Shown here in pieces: positions 23,976 to 37,700 of a stretch of 64,000 nt of DNA (the first letter of the stretch is position 1; the number at the start of each line of letters is the position of its first letter). The notes beneath the pieces are model-generated. The model saw nothing but the letters and a program-made list of their open reading frames with translations. It made no database searches and was not told where the DNA came from. The stretch is taken from positions 20,345,433-20,409,432 of the forward strand of contig NC_064439.1 in the NCBI RefSeq assembly GCF_023343835.1, in the 5' to 3' direction. This DNA comes from Lagopus muta. Its lineage: Eukaryota; Chordata; Aves; Galliformes; Phasianidae. The translations under genes were made by a program, and so were the position numbers.

Positions 23976-26900
23976 ACATGGGTGAGCATTTCGTTTTTCA
24001 TTGTCTCTTTCCACCATGATAATCTTTCGAACTAAAATACCATCCTAACCAGGCCACTCTTACATTTGTTAATTGTACAATTAGATATTTAGAAATTTAA
24101 ACTATAAAATTAAGCGGTCCCAGTGTAAAACCCTGAGTTTGACTTCCTTTGAAGGTAATTTCTGACTAGCTCCTGTTCAAGTCACGTGCATGCTGCTTGC
24201 TTTCCCTTCACCTTCTATCAGCCCCTTTCAAACTCATCTCCTGGATCTTCCCTGATGATTTTAAGATTATTTTTAAGCATCTTTACTGCTTTTCTTTCTA
24301 CTTTCCTGGACTGGCCCAAATTAATCATCTCTTAGGATTCTTTGGGGTGCTCTGCATTCTTTACATCTTTCCAGATGGAAGATCTCTGTAGGAGCTGGAA
24401 TGTGAGCTGTAAACTTGTAGCTGGCCACATGACTTTAGTATAATGCGGTTGTCATGGATTTGTCTTTTTACAAGGTCCTTCAGAGGGAATTCTCTCTATG
24501 CTATTGAGACGATAAAATTATTGTGTCTTGTTTTTGAAAATAAAAAAATCTCATTATATATATCGCAATTTGAAATGTGAAATTTTCCAGATCTTCATTG
24601 CTGTAGTGCTCTGAAAGTTTTGTTTTTCTTGGAGATAACACCTTTAAGCATTGTGCTAAGAGAATGATAAGAATATCAGCGCTTTGGGTTTGAGTGAATA
24701 TCTTTAGCTCTGGACAGTACACTGAGAAGTTTTTATTTCAGTTTGCTGTTATTGGGAAATAATACTGTGATGGAACTGGTAGATTATTGCCTTCCTTCTT
24801 CAAGGAATTTAGAATCCTGGTCTTTCTACCAAGAGTGCAGTAGCCTTCCTGTGTTCTCTGTAGCTGGGGGAGAGGAATGGTTTATCTCCACAGTGCCTCT
24901 TACCCTAACAGAACAACACAATGCTCAGCTTCCAAAAGGAGGTTTAAGTGGAGCTCTTCACACCACTGAAGTGTATTTTTTCTTTATCTGGAAGTGTGAA
25001 AAGAGATAAATTTTTCCTCATTCAACTTGTCTCCCTGGAGAAACCAGAGAGCGGGTAGGCCCTCTGTACACTGGCTAGCCCCTGTTAAATTCATTTAAGA
25101 GCTTAGCCCAGCTACTTCGCTGTCCCTAACACTTCGAGACAGCCAGATAGGCTGAGATTATCTTTGGCTAGAACTATTTGCGGTAAATCTGATCACCGCT
25201 GTGCCCAAGTAATATTACAAGTGAACCTTCTTCATCTTACCAAACAAAAGATAAAGTTTAACTCCATTTGTGAGCTACGGTACTGGAATCTGGACCTGTC
25301 ACAATTAGGATACAATCAGGTATTTCTGTTCATCATTCTGCAGGTGAAATCTAAGTAAATTTATGAGGGCGGAAAGCTTTGTCTTGTTAAAAACAAAACA
25401 TGTAAATGAAACCCCTTGCATAGATCCTAGACCCTGGTTTTCTAGGCCATTTACAGCTATTTCAGTGGGAATTAGTCTCCTGAGTGTTCTGAGTCCAGTT
25501 TTGTATGTAGCAGGAAATAACTATAAGAGATTAAACAAATTTAATGAGAAACAGAGAGTGGTTCTCTAAACATTTGGTTGTGACAGAGGATGTATAACAT
25601 TAGCAGAAACTGGCTACAATAGGCACAGTCTCCTTTTCTTAGTATCTCCTAATGGACAGAATATTTTTCTAGAACGTAAGCTGAAGAGTTAATATTTAAA
25701 AAGTTTAAATATGAGCTTTTTCTTGTTAGTAAGCCTAACTGTCTCAGGCAGAGGATAACTGCATGAAATTTAGTGGTGTGGTTTTACAGGAGCAGTGAGG
25801 CTCATCTTACTTCGTTTTAGTCATCTGAAAGTTATATACCAGAGCTACTGTACTAACAGTGTAAGGACGGGGGCAAGAAAGTGAAGTGTCTGAAGAGGAT
25901 GTTTTATGGAGTTGATTCAGAACACCCTTCTCTACTGACTTGATCTGAATGGTAAAGAAAGGTCACAGCTGTGCTGTGGAACACAGTTGTGTGCAAACAC
26001 AGAGGCAGTGCCAGGGAGGATGCTGCAATCCCTTTAGCATCATTTTCTCCCTTAACAGAGCCTGCTTGTTATGACTGTATCTCCCTCCAAATAGTAAGCT
26101 TGAGACAGAGGTGGATCCCCATCCTCATGGGAATGAGCCTGCCTGTAGTCTCTATGGGTGCTGAGACCCCATGACACACACGCATACAGGTACATCTTTC
26201 AGTGCTGCACTGTCCTTGCATACCCTTGCTATCAAACAAGTTTTGGTTTTTGTTTTTTTTAATGGGCTGTGAGGATTTTACATTTTATCTGTATCCTCAG
26301 GAAGCGTTGCTGTTTCCTTCAGATAGTAGCTTACAGGCCTTATAAAGGCCCAGAAAACTCCACTTACAGCAACAGGATTTTTTTCCATATAAAAGCCAGC
26401 CCCCTGAGAACTGTTGCATCCTTCCATTTATGTCTAAAAAGCTGCCAGAATAACATGACCCCTGCTTCACATGCAAACATATATATTGGGAAGAGAGAGA
26501 GAGGGCAAATAGTGTGGTGGGATCTGATTGCCTTCCTCCCACTCACCTCAAAACAGTTGCTTTTTTCAAAGTCCCTTTTAAAATTAACGCTTAGTCAGCC
26601 ATCGCCATAAAAGAAGATAGAACACAATTAGTTTCCTAAAAAGGGCATTCTTTGCTGTTGGTAAGCCTGTAATCTTTTAGTTCCCAAAGTTACTCCAGAA
26701 GGAAAGTGATGTACATCTCAGAAAACTGCTGCTGTGAGCACGTTTGAAATCTGCAGAGTCAAATCGAGGATTAAGATACAAAGTAGGATGTGGTGGTGCT
26801 GAGCCAGGACACAATGACCCCACACTAATGCTTTTGTGCAGAAGCTTGGAGGAGAAGTTGCTCTCTCCACAGCAGCATCCCAAATGCTTTTGTACGTGCA

Positions 26901-29900
26901 CTTAATGCACAATATTTTCATACGCCAAAGAAGGCAGGATGGTGGTGACTGCAGCGTTCCACAACTGTGTTATAATCCAGGTGAATATAGGCTGGTCTCT
27001 GGAAGAACTGTTGTGCTCATTTAAAGCTGAGTACAAACTGTCAGTGTGCATTTTCTTCTCATAGACATGCTAATATCTCCTTATAGATATGTTACTGCAA
27101 ACCTGGTAAGAATTTGAATCGATTAATGCTCGGATGAAATAATCCATGTTTCTCATTGAAGCTCTGTGGATGAGCCTGTGTATTTTGTTGCCGCAGAAGA
27201 TCCATCTTGTAGTGAGTGATTCCTTCCTGTTCCACTTAGATTATTTGGCAACAACTGACCCCTTTGCCTCTTGACAGTTGTAATCTCTCACCCTGAAGCC
27301 TAAACTCCTATAGCAAATAGCAGCTAAATGATATGCTAAGAGTAGACACGTTTAAGTAAATAAAGCAGCCCAAATTTCCCAAGCAGCCAACAAAGATAGA
27401 GGCAGACGTTGTGCAAAAGCCAAGAAGAATCACAGACCTTTATTGGATTAACTTCAAAGCCTGACTGTAAATGTAAGCCCTGACTTTTGGATTCAGACTT
27501 GCTGATCTAGCAAATAGTGGCCTGATTCATGCAAAAGAGAAACAGTTTTGTTGTGTGTTGTTAGGGCGCTATGATGTCCCCGTTTGTCTAATTGTGGCAT
27601 TCCTGACTCATCAGCAGTAGATCCAAGGGGATCCTGACCAGTGTTCTTTGAACTCCAGTGGATACTTTTTAATGTAATGCTCAGGAGTTTGGAAAATGAA
27701 TTTCTAAATGGTGAATCTGCACCGTATGTATGATTTAAAGGCACGCTTCCAGGCTCCAAGCACTTCAGACATTTACAGCCTTACGGGCAGTTCATCCTTA
27801 GCTGCTGTTTCAGCCTGTATTGAAAATTCCTCACAAGTGATAACAGTATTCTGGTGCTCTTGGGGAAGCAGCAATGTGAAAAAAAACAGAGTCAGCAAGT
27901 TTCCCAAGAGGCTTTGAGTTTATTTTCTTTTTGCTGTTGTTAATTGTATTGTTTCACTGTTGGCTTTTACAGAGTCCCAGATATTTGCGTTTGGCACCCT
28001 TGACTGCATGAGCTTTAATTGGTATTAGAGAAAAAAATCTGGTTATAATCAGAGAAAGCTCAAAAGCTACAAAAAGATGGCAGCCACTGTGTAAGCTGGT
28101 GCTCCTTTAGAAGCCAAAGCACGGTTTGGTATTCTCTGTAAAACACTTGTCTTTTCAGTGTTCTGCTCATGCACTGCTCCCATTTCTTTTTAGAGGCCTA
28201 AATATGGAAGTATAGGCTTCACATAATAAAGGCAATGAGTGCAGCAACACTCATGCTGTTAAGTGCCTGGCCTCAGACTGGAATCCAAAGCCTGGGCTCA
28301 GTGTTGAGCATACAGAGACAGTGGGGCACCTCAGAAAGACAAACTGAGCTGCACTAACCGGCACCTGGAGCTATTGTTGCTGTTAGAGTATATGCTGTAA
28401 TTACATGCACTTCCTTAATGAGAAACTTTGTTGAGGTTCTCCATATTTTATTACTGGTGAATTCAGAAGCTCTTCTTAGTGTGGCAGGAATCCTCTTTTC
28501 CAGCCAGTGCCTTTCTATCAAGGGGTCAGTGTAACTACACAGATGCAGAAGACGGTGAAGAGGGGCCACGCAAACTGTCTGGTGTTGCACATGTGGTGTT
28601 TGTAGAGGGCTGGAAATCAGAGCTAAGGTGAACTGATGGAGGTTGTCTGTCCCTGTTGCCATAGGCAGACCATGGCCATATATAGAACTGGATTAGTTTC
28701 ATTCAGACTGAGGACTAAAAGTCATAAATTTGATGCAGTGACCTTCAGGACACATACAATAATAACAAAAGGAGGAAGTTGTCAGAGAAATCTGCCTTTA
28801 TGTCAAACAATTGTTGTTATTTCAGAAAACAAAGTAAAAAAGAAAAGAGTGTGTGGCCAAAAATACCATATTGTGCTGGATTTGGTTGTTTATTTGAGGT
28901 GAAGGCTAGAAAGAGAGATTTTGGCATTGGGCTAAGCCAGCTGGATGTTCTTTTGGGTGTGGACTGGTTTTGTTTTCATTTATTGTTATTCAAAATAATG
29001 TCAAAAAGTTAACAAGAGCAGAACATAAGGATCTTGCTAGATGTGCTAGGGTATACGTTAGGTTAAGTTTATGGAAAAATAAACATCTTAAACTGATAAC
29101 CATTAAAATCACTTTAAAGTGATCTGAAATCACAGAAAGTAGCTGCCTCTGTTATAATTTAAAATACTCCATTTAAATAATATAGTATGTCATTTAAAGG
29201 ATACAGTATGTCAAGTATAAAGGATTAAAGATAGAGATGAGAAGGTGTTGATTTTCAAAGGAGTGTTATCTTTTTCAAAAGCATGGGCTTGCCATCTTAG
29301 TACAAATAGGACTTTTTCATCATGCACACAGTAATAGATGCATTCTTTTAAATATGATAGAAGAACAAACAGTTGCATGGCCTCTACTCTCAGCATTTAT
29401 GTAAGCTACTCCTTGTTGGCAGTTGTTAAGGTTTTTGAAGGTGTGGGTCGAAGAAAGCAAACTAATAAATTCCCTAAGCATACATTTAAAAGGTAACACC
29501 ATATTGCTTACTGTCTCCTCTCTAAAATGTGCCAGACTGCGGTGGACATAGGGGGAAACAAGTATGAATCAGGAGGGCCAATATTGCTGCACTGGCACTG
29601 AATTCTGTCTGCAGGAGATAGCAGCTCTGGGGGGGAAATTCCACCGCAACTTGCTGTAGAGACAGTGCCTGCTCTTCAGGTAGAACAGCTTCACTGGGCT
29701 GCATCTAACCAGAAAACCATATGTCAGAGAAGCTGAACGGTGCTCCACAGACACAGTGAAACAGGGTCATTCTGGGGAGTATCTCTGGTAGTTGAACGCC
29801 TCAAACTTGCAGAAAAGCAATCAGCTATCAGACTTCCTCACACTACTACAGGTTCTATTCCTCCTGCTCTCAGTCTAGCTACCCTTCACCCTTTGCATGT

Positions 29901-32058
29901 CAATCTGCCCTGTGACAAAGATGCCTCAGTGTTCCTTAAAGATGTCAGGAGAGCTCAGGTGCTTGCTTGAGCTTCCTGCAGAAACTGCCAGCTTTCTGCC
30001 AGAACTGGGAGAACTTTCTTCTGAGTTGTCCAAGTGTTTCCAGCACTCCCTGTGCTATTTCTGTTCATCTCAGTAGTATCTAGGGAGATACTTCATTCAA
30101 TATTTTTGGAGAATGTTTTCCTTCATTTCTGGCTGCTTCTTGTGTCTCACAACTATTAAAGAAAACAAAGGCTTCAGTTGAAACTGTTTATAAAACAGAA
30201 GTGTGTGGAAAGAGGGAAGCATTAGCAAATGCAGCAGCGGGGATCTGCCACCCAGGCAGCCCAGGGAATGGCTGTGTTCCACCACCTAGCCAGGGTCTGG
30301 ACAAATAGCTGTGTCAGCCACATGCGCAGGGCAGGCTCAGTTGTTTGGCCACCACGGGAACTTCAGAAGGCTGATGTAGCCAGGGCTGGGCTTCCTCCTG
30401 CTGATCATTAAGGCACTGATATCCTCTAAGACGAAATTCCTTCTTTCCTTTTCTCTGAGCCATAATGGAGCCCTCAGTTGAATTGCAAACCACAAGTCCT
30501 GCTTCTTCCAGTAAGCACTGAATATTTAAATATACACTCTTTAAAAAATTATATGCTAAAATTATATGCATAAAGAAATGCTGTTTCTCTCAAATGACTT
30601 GAGAATTATAAACACAACTGCAAGCTGCCTGTCTCCAAGGTGTTGGTACAAGTAAAATCCTATTCCCAGCTGATGCTGACCACAGTCATCATTTTAAAGC
30701 TCTTTGCCACAAGCAAAGAATTCTGCGAACGCAAGAAAATACTCTTTTATATTCCCCATTCCTATAAAGTAATGGAGATGTGCAGCATTTCCAAGGGCCT
30801 AATGATGGGTTGAGAACACTTGATAGAAGTGGGCACAACCCATGGTTGTTAACCCTAGCCAAGCACTAAATCACGAAGTATCCTCCTCTGCCTCTGATGT
30901 TCTTATTGCTGATATAAGCAGAAAATGAAATAAGCCATGTGTAGTAGGTGAAAGAATTTGTTTTCCTATGGGTTTTGCCTTTCTTTGTAGGATATTTCAG
31001 GAGTTAATTCCTTCTCTGTACCTTAGCCAATCAGTCTGTCTGCCTAATATATACTTTTTTAATACTCTAATATTTCCTGCCCTCTCCACTACAGATTATT
31101 TTTATAAATCATAGCCAGAATCCTGCTTAATATGAATTGCTTAGAACTGAAAACATGAGGCTTTTTTTCAGGCAGAAGGAGTTCTGAATCTGAACGCAAA
31201 TAATTGTACATCTACAGAAACACGCTGGGGTTTTGTGGAAGAGTCCAACATTTGGAATCTCATATAGAAGTTGGAGAATGCCTTGAGTCTGAAAGTGGAA
31301 AATAAGGAATGTGGTGAAGAAAACATTATTTTTCTGAAGACCATTTCATAGATTTTAAGCACCATGAAAGTTTACAATAATTGTTTATTTTCTAAGCCTA
31401 ATATTATGTCAGCTTATTTTTTGTTTCAAGCATTGATGATAGAAGATATAGTTCCTTCCATTAGGTGCCATCTGTATTAAAGAGCTGATTTTGGCTTCTC
31501 CTATGTAGTCTCTTAAGGCAATTTTCTTCCTATTGCTCATTCCTAATATAAGCTCAAAGGAGAGGTTGAATGTTCGGTAATATACGTTCAGCTGCTCTCA
31601 ATTTTGAAATAACAAAATTAATGTACAGGCAAATGAATTCCAGAAGATAATAAATATGCTGGCTTAATGTCACTAACAAATGTTCATATATTTGAACACA
31701 AGGTTTTTGTCTAAAAACAAAACAGGAAGGACAAGACAAATACCAGAATTACAGCCCTGGACCTCAGGAGGAAAGGCTTCAGCCTTTTCAGGTATCTGCT
31801 TGGAAGAACTGCAAGGGGGATGATCCTGGAGAACTCTTCTCCAGGGGAGTGAGTTGATTCTCAAGCATTACCTCCTTCAAGCTCATGAACAGTCCATCCT
31901 AAGTAACCAAGCAAAGGTAGCAGTAGCTCTGCATGGGAGAACAAGGAGTTCCTGGTAAAACTCGGGGGTAAAAAGGACATATGCAAGAAGTGAAAGCAGC
32001 CAGTTGACCTGGGGTAGAGGCTGAGTTGGGAATACCAAAGTACTCTGTGGAAGAGGAG

Positions 32059-32107
32059 GAAAAAAAAAAAAAACAACACTGAAACAAAAACAAACAAACA
32101 AAAACCA
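32059..32107. repeat. A-rich/CAAA low-complexity stretch
   Basis: An A14 run followed by CAAA-type units (AAACAAACAAACAAAAAC), directly adjoining the CR1 copy to its right. Confidence 0.85.
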
Positions 32108-32270
32108 CTGAAACAGGTTGCTTTTAGTTTTTGGAGTTTCCATTCTTGGAGATATTCAAAATCCAGCTAGCATGGCCCTGGGCATCCTGTTCATTGACCC
32201 AGCTCTGAGCATGTTCTTGGACCAGATGATCTCCAGAGGTGCTTTCCAGCATCGGCAATTCTGGGAAAAT
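32108..32270 (+). mobile_element. CR1 LINE 3' end, short
   Basis: CR1 motifs are in order: TGAAACAGGTTGC, GGAGTTTCCATTCTTGGAGA, TATTCAAAATCC, GGCCCTGGGCATCCTGTTCA, TTGGACCAGATGATCTCCAG and a degenerate CGGCAATTCTGGGA terminus. It is a different CR1 subfamily from the copies at 7138 and 19205, judging by the GATGATCTCCAGAGG segment. It is non-coding. Confidence 0.9.
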
Positions 32271-33085
32271 TGAGCTTGGGCATGACCATCCACCTTCACC
32301 CAAGCCATCTTCCAGATGTAGGGTATTTCTTGTCGTGTTTACAAAGATATCATTCTTATTCAGTGAAGAAAAGAGTAGACCGTGGAATCTTTTTGTCTCA
32401 ATCTTTGTTCCATAAAACAGCTGAAAAGGGAGAAACCTTTCTTAAATGGAAAGGTTTAAAATCTTTTTATGCAACAGGAAATTTCAGAGGAAAACAACAC
32501 TTAGGAGGGAGGAAAAGATTTTGGATAATCAGGAAGGAGCTAAGTCTTGTCAGTGGAACAGAACTCCTAAATGTGCCAAAAATATAAGGTGGGAGAAAAA
32601 GTTTTGCAGAAGGTGATTTAGGAAATGAGAGGGTCATTCCAAATACAGTGAGTATGAATACAGTCAATAAAAAAAAAAAACAACTAGTAAGTGTGATGGT
32701 TAGAATGAATTTAATGATTTATAAAGCAATAAAGCACTTTACAGTACAGTGTACAGAAAAAAAATCACAGGAAATATTATAAAATGGAAATACTGCAGGT
32801 TTCATTAGTTATTAAATAACAAATCTGACTTGAGAAGATGAGAAATGGCTTTCAGTATTTCCACATTAGTCTGCCTTGAAGATGGGAGAAATTTTCTAAG
32901 TGTACAAAGATTGTAAGGGGCACAAGAGGCAACTGAACTTTGCAAAATGGATAAGGTAGAATTTACACTTGGCTCAGGTTACTGGGATAATTTAAAATTC
33001 ATCCCATTACTCAATGTACTCTGTAAGTAGCTGCTGCCAAAACAAGGGATTACTTTACCAACAAGGCTCTGTCTTTCCATAAATC

Positions 33086-33160
33086 AGTATTGGAATACTG
33101 TGTTTAATTCTGATGTTTCATAAAGGATTGAGGCAGGTAGCAAGAATGATTAAGTACTTC
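33086..33160 (+). mobile_element. possible ancient CR1/L3-like fragment
   Basis: ATTGGAATACTGTGTTTAAT, TCTGATG..TCATAAAGGATTGA and AGGTAGCAAGAATGATTAAG resemble the 3' part of L3/CR1 elements (TTGGAATACTGTGTCCAGTTCTGG...AGGATGATTAAG). It is short and diverged; this is pattern memory only. Confidence 0.5.
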
Positions 33161-33938
33161 CAAAATATTCTTATATATGATTAATTTTTTACCTCAAGGA
33201 ATGTAATGTAAAGGAATATAATGATAATCGTGACTCCAAGGCCTTATTTAATTCTCTTCAGAGCAAATTGAAGTACTTATACTGGAAATTTTTATCATTA
33301 CCCCAACTTTGCATGAGATATGAATGATGAGTTGCATGCAGTGTCACCCAGAACAATCAGCTGTGGAGATGGAATGTGAAACAGGTTCCTTGGCTTCCAG
33401 AGGAGCATGGTAACCCATCAGGAATCCTTCCTTGGGATAGAAACAAGAAAGGAGATAGACACACTGCAAGATCTTTGCTTTATAACCATGTGGCATCCAG
33501 TGAAAATGAAAGACTTCAAAGAGTTCTGGAAGATTAACTTGATAGATGGTATACCTAGCCTTCGAAATCAATTCCAATTAGATACTGATCATGCTAAGAG
33601 CTCGAAAGGATTCAAAGTATTTGTGTGGAAAATATTTGTATTCCCTAGAGTAAATGTTGCAATCAGTAAGATTCTTGTAAGGCACAGGAGCCTTTGTGTG
33701 TCAGGTTTTACACTGGTTCCTAACAGTAGAGATTTTTGCACTTAGCTACCACGTTGAGAAGTTTGCACAGGGTGGGAGGTCGTTGTCACAGGCAGAACTG
33801 CACCGTGAGGCAAACAGTTGGGTGGAGGCTGTCAGTGCCTGTCTGGCTGGCAGATGAGGAGACAGGACTAATTAAAAGTCTCAGCATGAGCTGTGTCATA
33901 TAACAACTTTCAATCATTCTAAACAGCAGAAGATGCTG

Positions 33939-33995
33939 CCTAATCTAATCTAGCCTAGCCTAGCCTACTCTAATATGTAATCTAATATCTAATAA
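33939..33995. repeat. degenerate CTAGC / TCTAA tandem
   Basis: Three tandem CTAGC units flanked by irregular TCTAA units over about 55 bp in the large intron. Confidence 0.7.
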
Positions 33996-34697
33996 ATGCA
34001 AACAAATCTAAATGAAATATACAAAGAACAGACAGCTACAGTTTGTTTAGTCTGAGCATCTTTAGCTACACTGAAGTGCTTAATGAGAGCTGTGTAAAAA
34101 ATTTTATTAGGCAGCCTGTTAAGCAGTAACAACTAAACGTTGATGTTGCACTTGCATGGTGTAGTAAAAAAGCAAGGTGGGTTGTTCTGGTGTTTTTGAA
34201 CAGTACTGCAATAGGAAATCAATCACACTGTAAGTGAAGTGCAAAGATGTTGGTTCCTGTTGTTGTTCTGTGATGGGAGTGCAGAGCTGTACCTTTGATG
34301 CCAACAAGGAGCCTTTCCAGCCTGGTCTCAATGTGGGCCTGGACATTTTCTCAAGATACCTCTGGTCCTAGATGGCCTTCCTGAGCAAAGACTTTAAAAC
34401 ATAGGCACCCCATAAATCTCCCTCTGCTTCAAGCTCACCATTCCTATGTTGCAGGGAGAAATATGAGGAATAACTGCATGTGCTGTTCTGCATGTCTAAC
34501 CCTTTGTAACCACTTTGAATGTGCATTATGTATTTCAGCATTATCCTGAAACTTGTGGATGCACACAGGAACCTGGGACCCTTTACTAAAAGAAACTATC
34601 TTTGCTTTAGGAAATCAATTCTTATCTGCTTATTTCTCATCATGCTTTAAGGTTCAGATATGGTTTTTAATAATTTCTTCTATTTATTTAATTTCAG

Positions 34698-34799
34698 AGG
34701 AAAAATAATCCCTATACTCTTTCTTCCAATGTGTCCTTCAAAGTTAAGAACATGCCCTATAAAGTGCAGCCAGCGAAGCTCCCAGAGGGAAGCACAGCA
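34698..34799 (+). CDS. ITGA8: ITGA8 exon h: membrane-proximal calf-2
   Basis: The exon has 34 codons in phase 0, with acceptor TTTAATTTCAG and donor GTAAGT at 34800. It encodes residues 254-287: RKNNPYTL, N264-V-S (a sequon), SFKVKNMPY and QPAKLPEGS, which is typical of alpha-8 just before the membrane. It follows an 11-kb intron, yet phase and homology join it directly to exon g (ETFLQ|RKNNPY, compare ETFMNKENQNH in alpha-V). Confidence 0.95.
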
Positions 34800-37700
34800 G
34801 TAAGTAACTGAAAATGATACCCTTGTGTGAAGCACATTTATTTGGTCATTCTGCTCTCAGCTGCAAAAGTTTTTATAGGTGAAAATATTGAGATCAGTCT
34901 TTCCTGTGTTTCTAGTGTAAATTCCTGGAATAATACCTAAAGGAAATATGTTTATTGCTTGCTGTGGAAGTTGCTGGTATGTGATACTGATTCCATTTTT
35001 AAAATAATTGCCTGCTGCATTTGTGTGTGGACTGTGTTATTGCAATCTGGATGGATTTTTCACCCAGGAGAAAACAACAAAACTGTGAAAGTGACTATCT
35101 AATTACCTGGTCTGGAGTAAAACAATTCTGGAGGAAATTTTTTGTGAAAGGTACAAAATGTTCTTTCTCCCACAGTCAGAGATCTCCTTCTAGTCAGCAG
35201 TCCCCTTACACAAGCTTACTGGTTGTCTCTGGCAATGTTTATTTATATTAAACTTCCTTGAGACCCTTATTTTCAGAAGGGTCTGCTTGCCGTGCTAGGT
35301 TTTGCCACCTCACAGAGCATCAGGCACAGGGTATGAAATTACCTGGTAATCCCTACAGACCCTTTAGTTGAATATCAACTAAACTTGCCTTCTTTGCAGA
35401 GTGAAATTAGTATGGCTGTGGGTTGTTATATGAACAATGAATGCTGGAAGTATACACTTGATTTGTTTCCCATTGTCAATGCACTGAACATGGAGAGCAA
35501 CTTAAAAGGAGATTATTATTCTGGTGTCTAATATCATGGATAAAATTTAGTCTTCTTTTGCTTTACTGATGGAAGTGAGTAAAATATGAGTGCAAAATTT
35601 GATTCTAGTATGAGTCATGTGAAATGTGGAGGCTTATTATTCTCATTTTTATAAAGACTTATTGTTCACTGATCTTTATGTGGTGATCTCAGCCCAAACT
35701 TCTCCAGGTTAAATCCTGATATGTACACATCATATTGGCCTGTTGAGATATAGCAGAAGGGAACAGGATGTTTTCTCATCTTTAAAACCAGCATAATACG
35801 CTTTAAAGTTTACACTGAATATATTGTAGAGGATGCAAGCTATAAGGTTCAGAGTTGAGCATGCATGGATTTAATGGCTGGTTGATATTTGGGAAGACAC
35901 AAGTTTAAATCTTTGTCCTATAGGCTCAGTGACAGAACTTCAGCCTCTCACACCAAGAGAGCCGTGATTTCATCAGAGAGATTGGATACTTAATGCAGTA
36001 TTCACCCAAAAAGGTTCAAAGGCGCCAAGCTGACAGATATATTCAGGGTCTTTTATTTTCTTGAAGCATGTGTTCCGTAACAGAAACACATGTTGTGCAG
36101 AGCTCTCTTGACAGTGGTGCCTTCATCTGGACTGAAGTGCTATACCCCAGGTGATAGCCTGCTGTTCTCAGCAAGTGTCAGATGATCTACCAATGATCAG
36201 ATAAGCATTTTATTCTCTTACTCCAGCAGAATAATGCTTGCTATTTGATGCAGATGATTTACAGCAAAATGCCTGTAATGGCAACTGTAAAATGTTGAAA
36301 AATGATAGTGCTTTTATGTTGTTTCATATCTGGACATGGCAGTTGATTTTTGCCAGCTCTACAGCTCGATGTGTTATATGCACAAGCTCTTTTGATGTTC
36401 CACTTCCAAGAAGTTGGGCAATGCTCTATATTTTTGCTTCTTCTGGAAAAGGTCAGCGGCTGTGTTTTAAAAGTTTCCAACTATTTCTTTGGAAGTTCAT
36501 GGGTTGTTTTCATTCTCAGAAAATGCAAGGTAGGAAACGGAATAAAGATTTTAATATTTTAAAATCAATTGTCAACGGTATGTACTTAAGAACCAGGTAA
36601 CACCTTGTGGTTTATGTAGTTAAGATAATATATTGTATAAGAACAGAGCACATGTCTTTCATTTAGCTCATACAGTACTGAGTTCCAGTGATACAGGATG
36701 ATAATGTCTTTAATTTTAATGCAATAAATATTTTGCATGCACTTATGTATTTGTAGCCCTGAGGCCTTTATTTTCATCACCATGGAATCTTTCACAGTAA
36801 AAAACTTAGAGTGAAAATGGCTTTGAACAGAAAATAGCTGGAAACTTAGTGGAGCCTAAATCAAAATTCAGTAGAGTCAATAAAAGTGTTTGTTAATTTT
36901 GATAGGCTTGGAATTACAATTCCTTATTGTGCAACCCGTTGGATTTCCTTGCTAGCTGATGTATCAAGACAAAATGTCACTTTTCCTTAGAGACATTATT
37001 ACAGTAACAAGACTGTAATAGTTGATTAATTTCTTGTGGAAGGTGAAATAATACCTTTCATCATGCAAAGTACAGAGTTAGAATAAACAGAATTTCAATT
37101 TCCATTTTTGTTTCTGATTCTTGAGCAAGTTTTGGAATTTATTAAGATACTATGGTTTACCTCTGCCTCAGATGTTTGGTAGGATCTTCAGAGGGAAAGC
37201 CTTTAGTATAAATTGTTTGACCAGTGTCCTACTGTGCACAGAAATTGGCTTCACTCAGGCTTATAACTTTTTTTAGCTATTCTACTCTTATGAGTACTTT
37301 CATTTTAAATGTGCTTTTGTGCCCTACAAAGTGTATGTGTACAAATATTTGTAAAGAGTCAACATCAATGTCTATAGCAATTATAATTCCAAGCTCGAAG
37401 AAGCTTTTACATTCTGTTTTTGAGCATTTTTTCAGAGCATGCAGGAATGTAATTCTGCTAAAGTTGGATGGGAGCACATAGGAGTACTATAGAGTTACTG
37501 TTCCTCTGTCTTTAAGCAAAATGACTGAAGATTAAAGAAAGATCAACATCTCCAGTAAAAAATCCTGGTATTAGAGTATTTAATTTACTTACCGTTTCTT
37601 TTGCGACTTTTCTGTAGCAGACAAAAATACAGATACAGTATTATTTTTAAAGTGCATCTTTCAAAGGACAGGAGTGTAAAAAGCTTTGTGAAGAGCTCAC

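Larger units (their letters stand above)
23698..34697 (+). other. ITGA8: ITGA8 intron (11.0 kb, largest in window)
   Basis: It carries an LTR-like dispersed repeat 70 bp after the donor (23768-23975), a (GA)n tract near 26492-26503, A-rich runs at 32060-32073 and 32667-32680, a CR1 copy (32108-32270), a probable old L3-like scrap (33086-33160) and a degenerate CTAGC/TCTAA tandem at 33939-33995. The acceptor is TTTAATTTCAG. ORFs at 26269-26610, 32270-32587 and 33407-33745 have no recognisable family, splice support or codon pattern, and are left out. The remaining sequence shows nothing I can name. Confidence 0.83.

Noticed and set aside
33407..33745. 112-codon + strand frame in the 11-kb intron
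   Set aside because: No recognised domain, no splice-flanked structure, and no repeat or pseudogene match that I can name.
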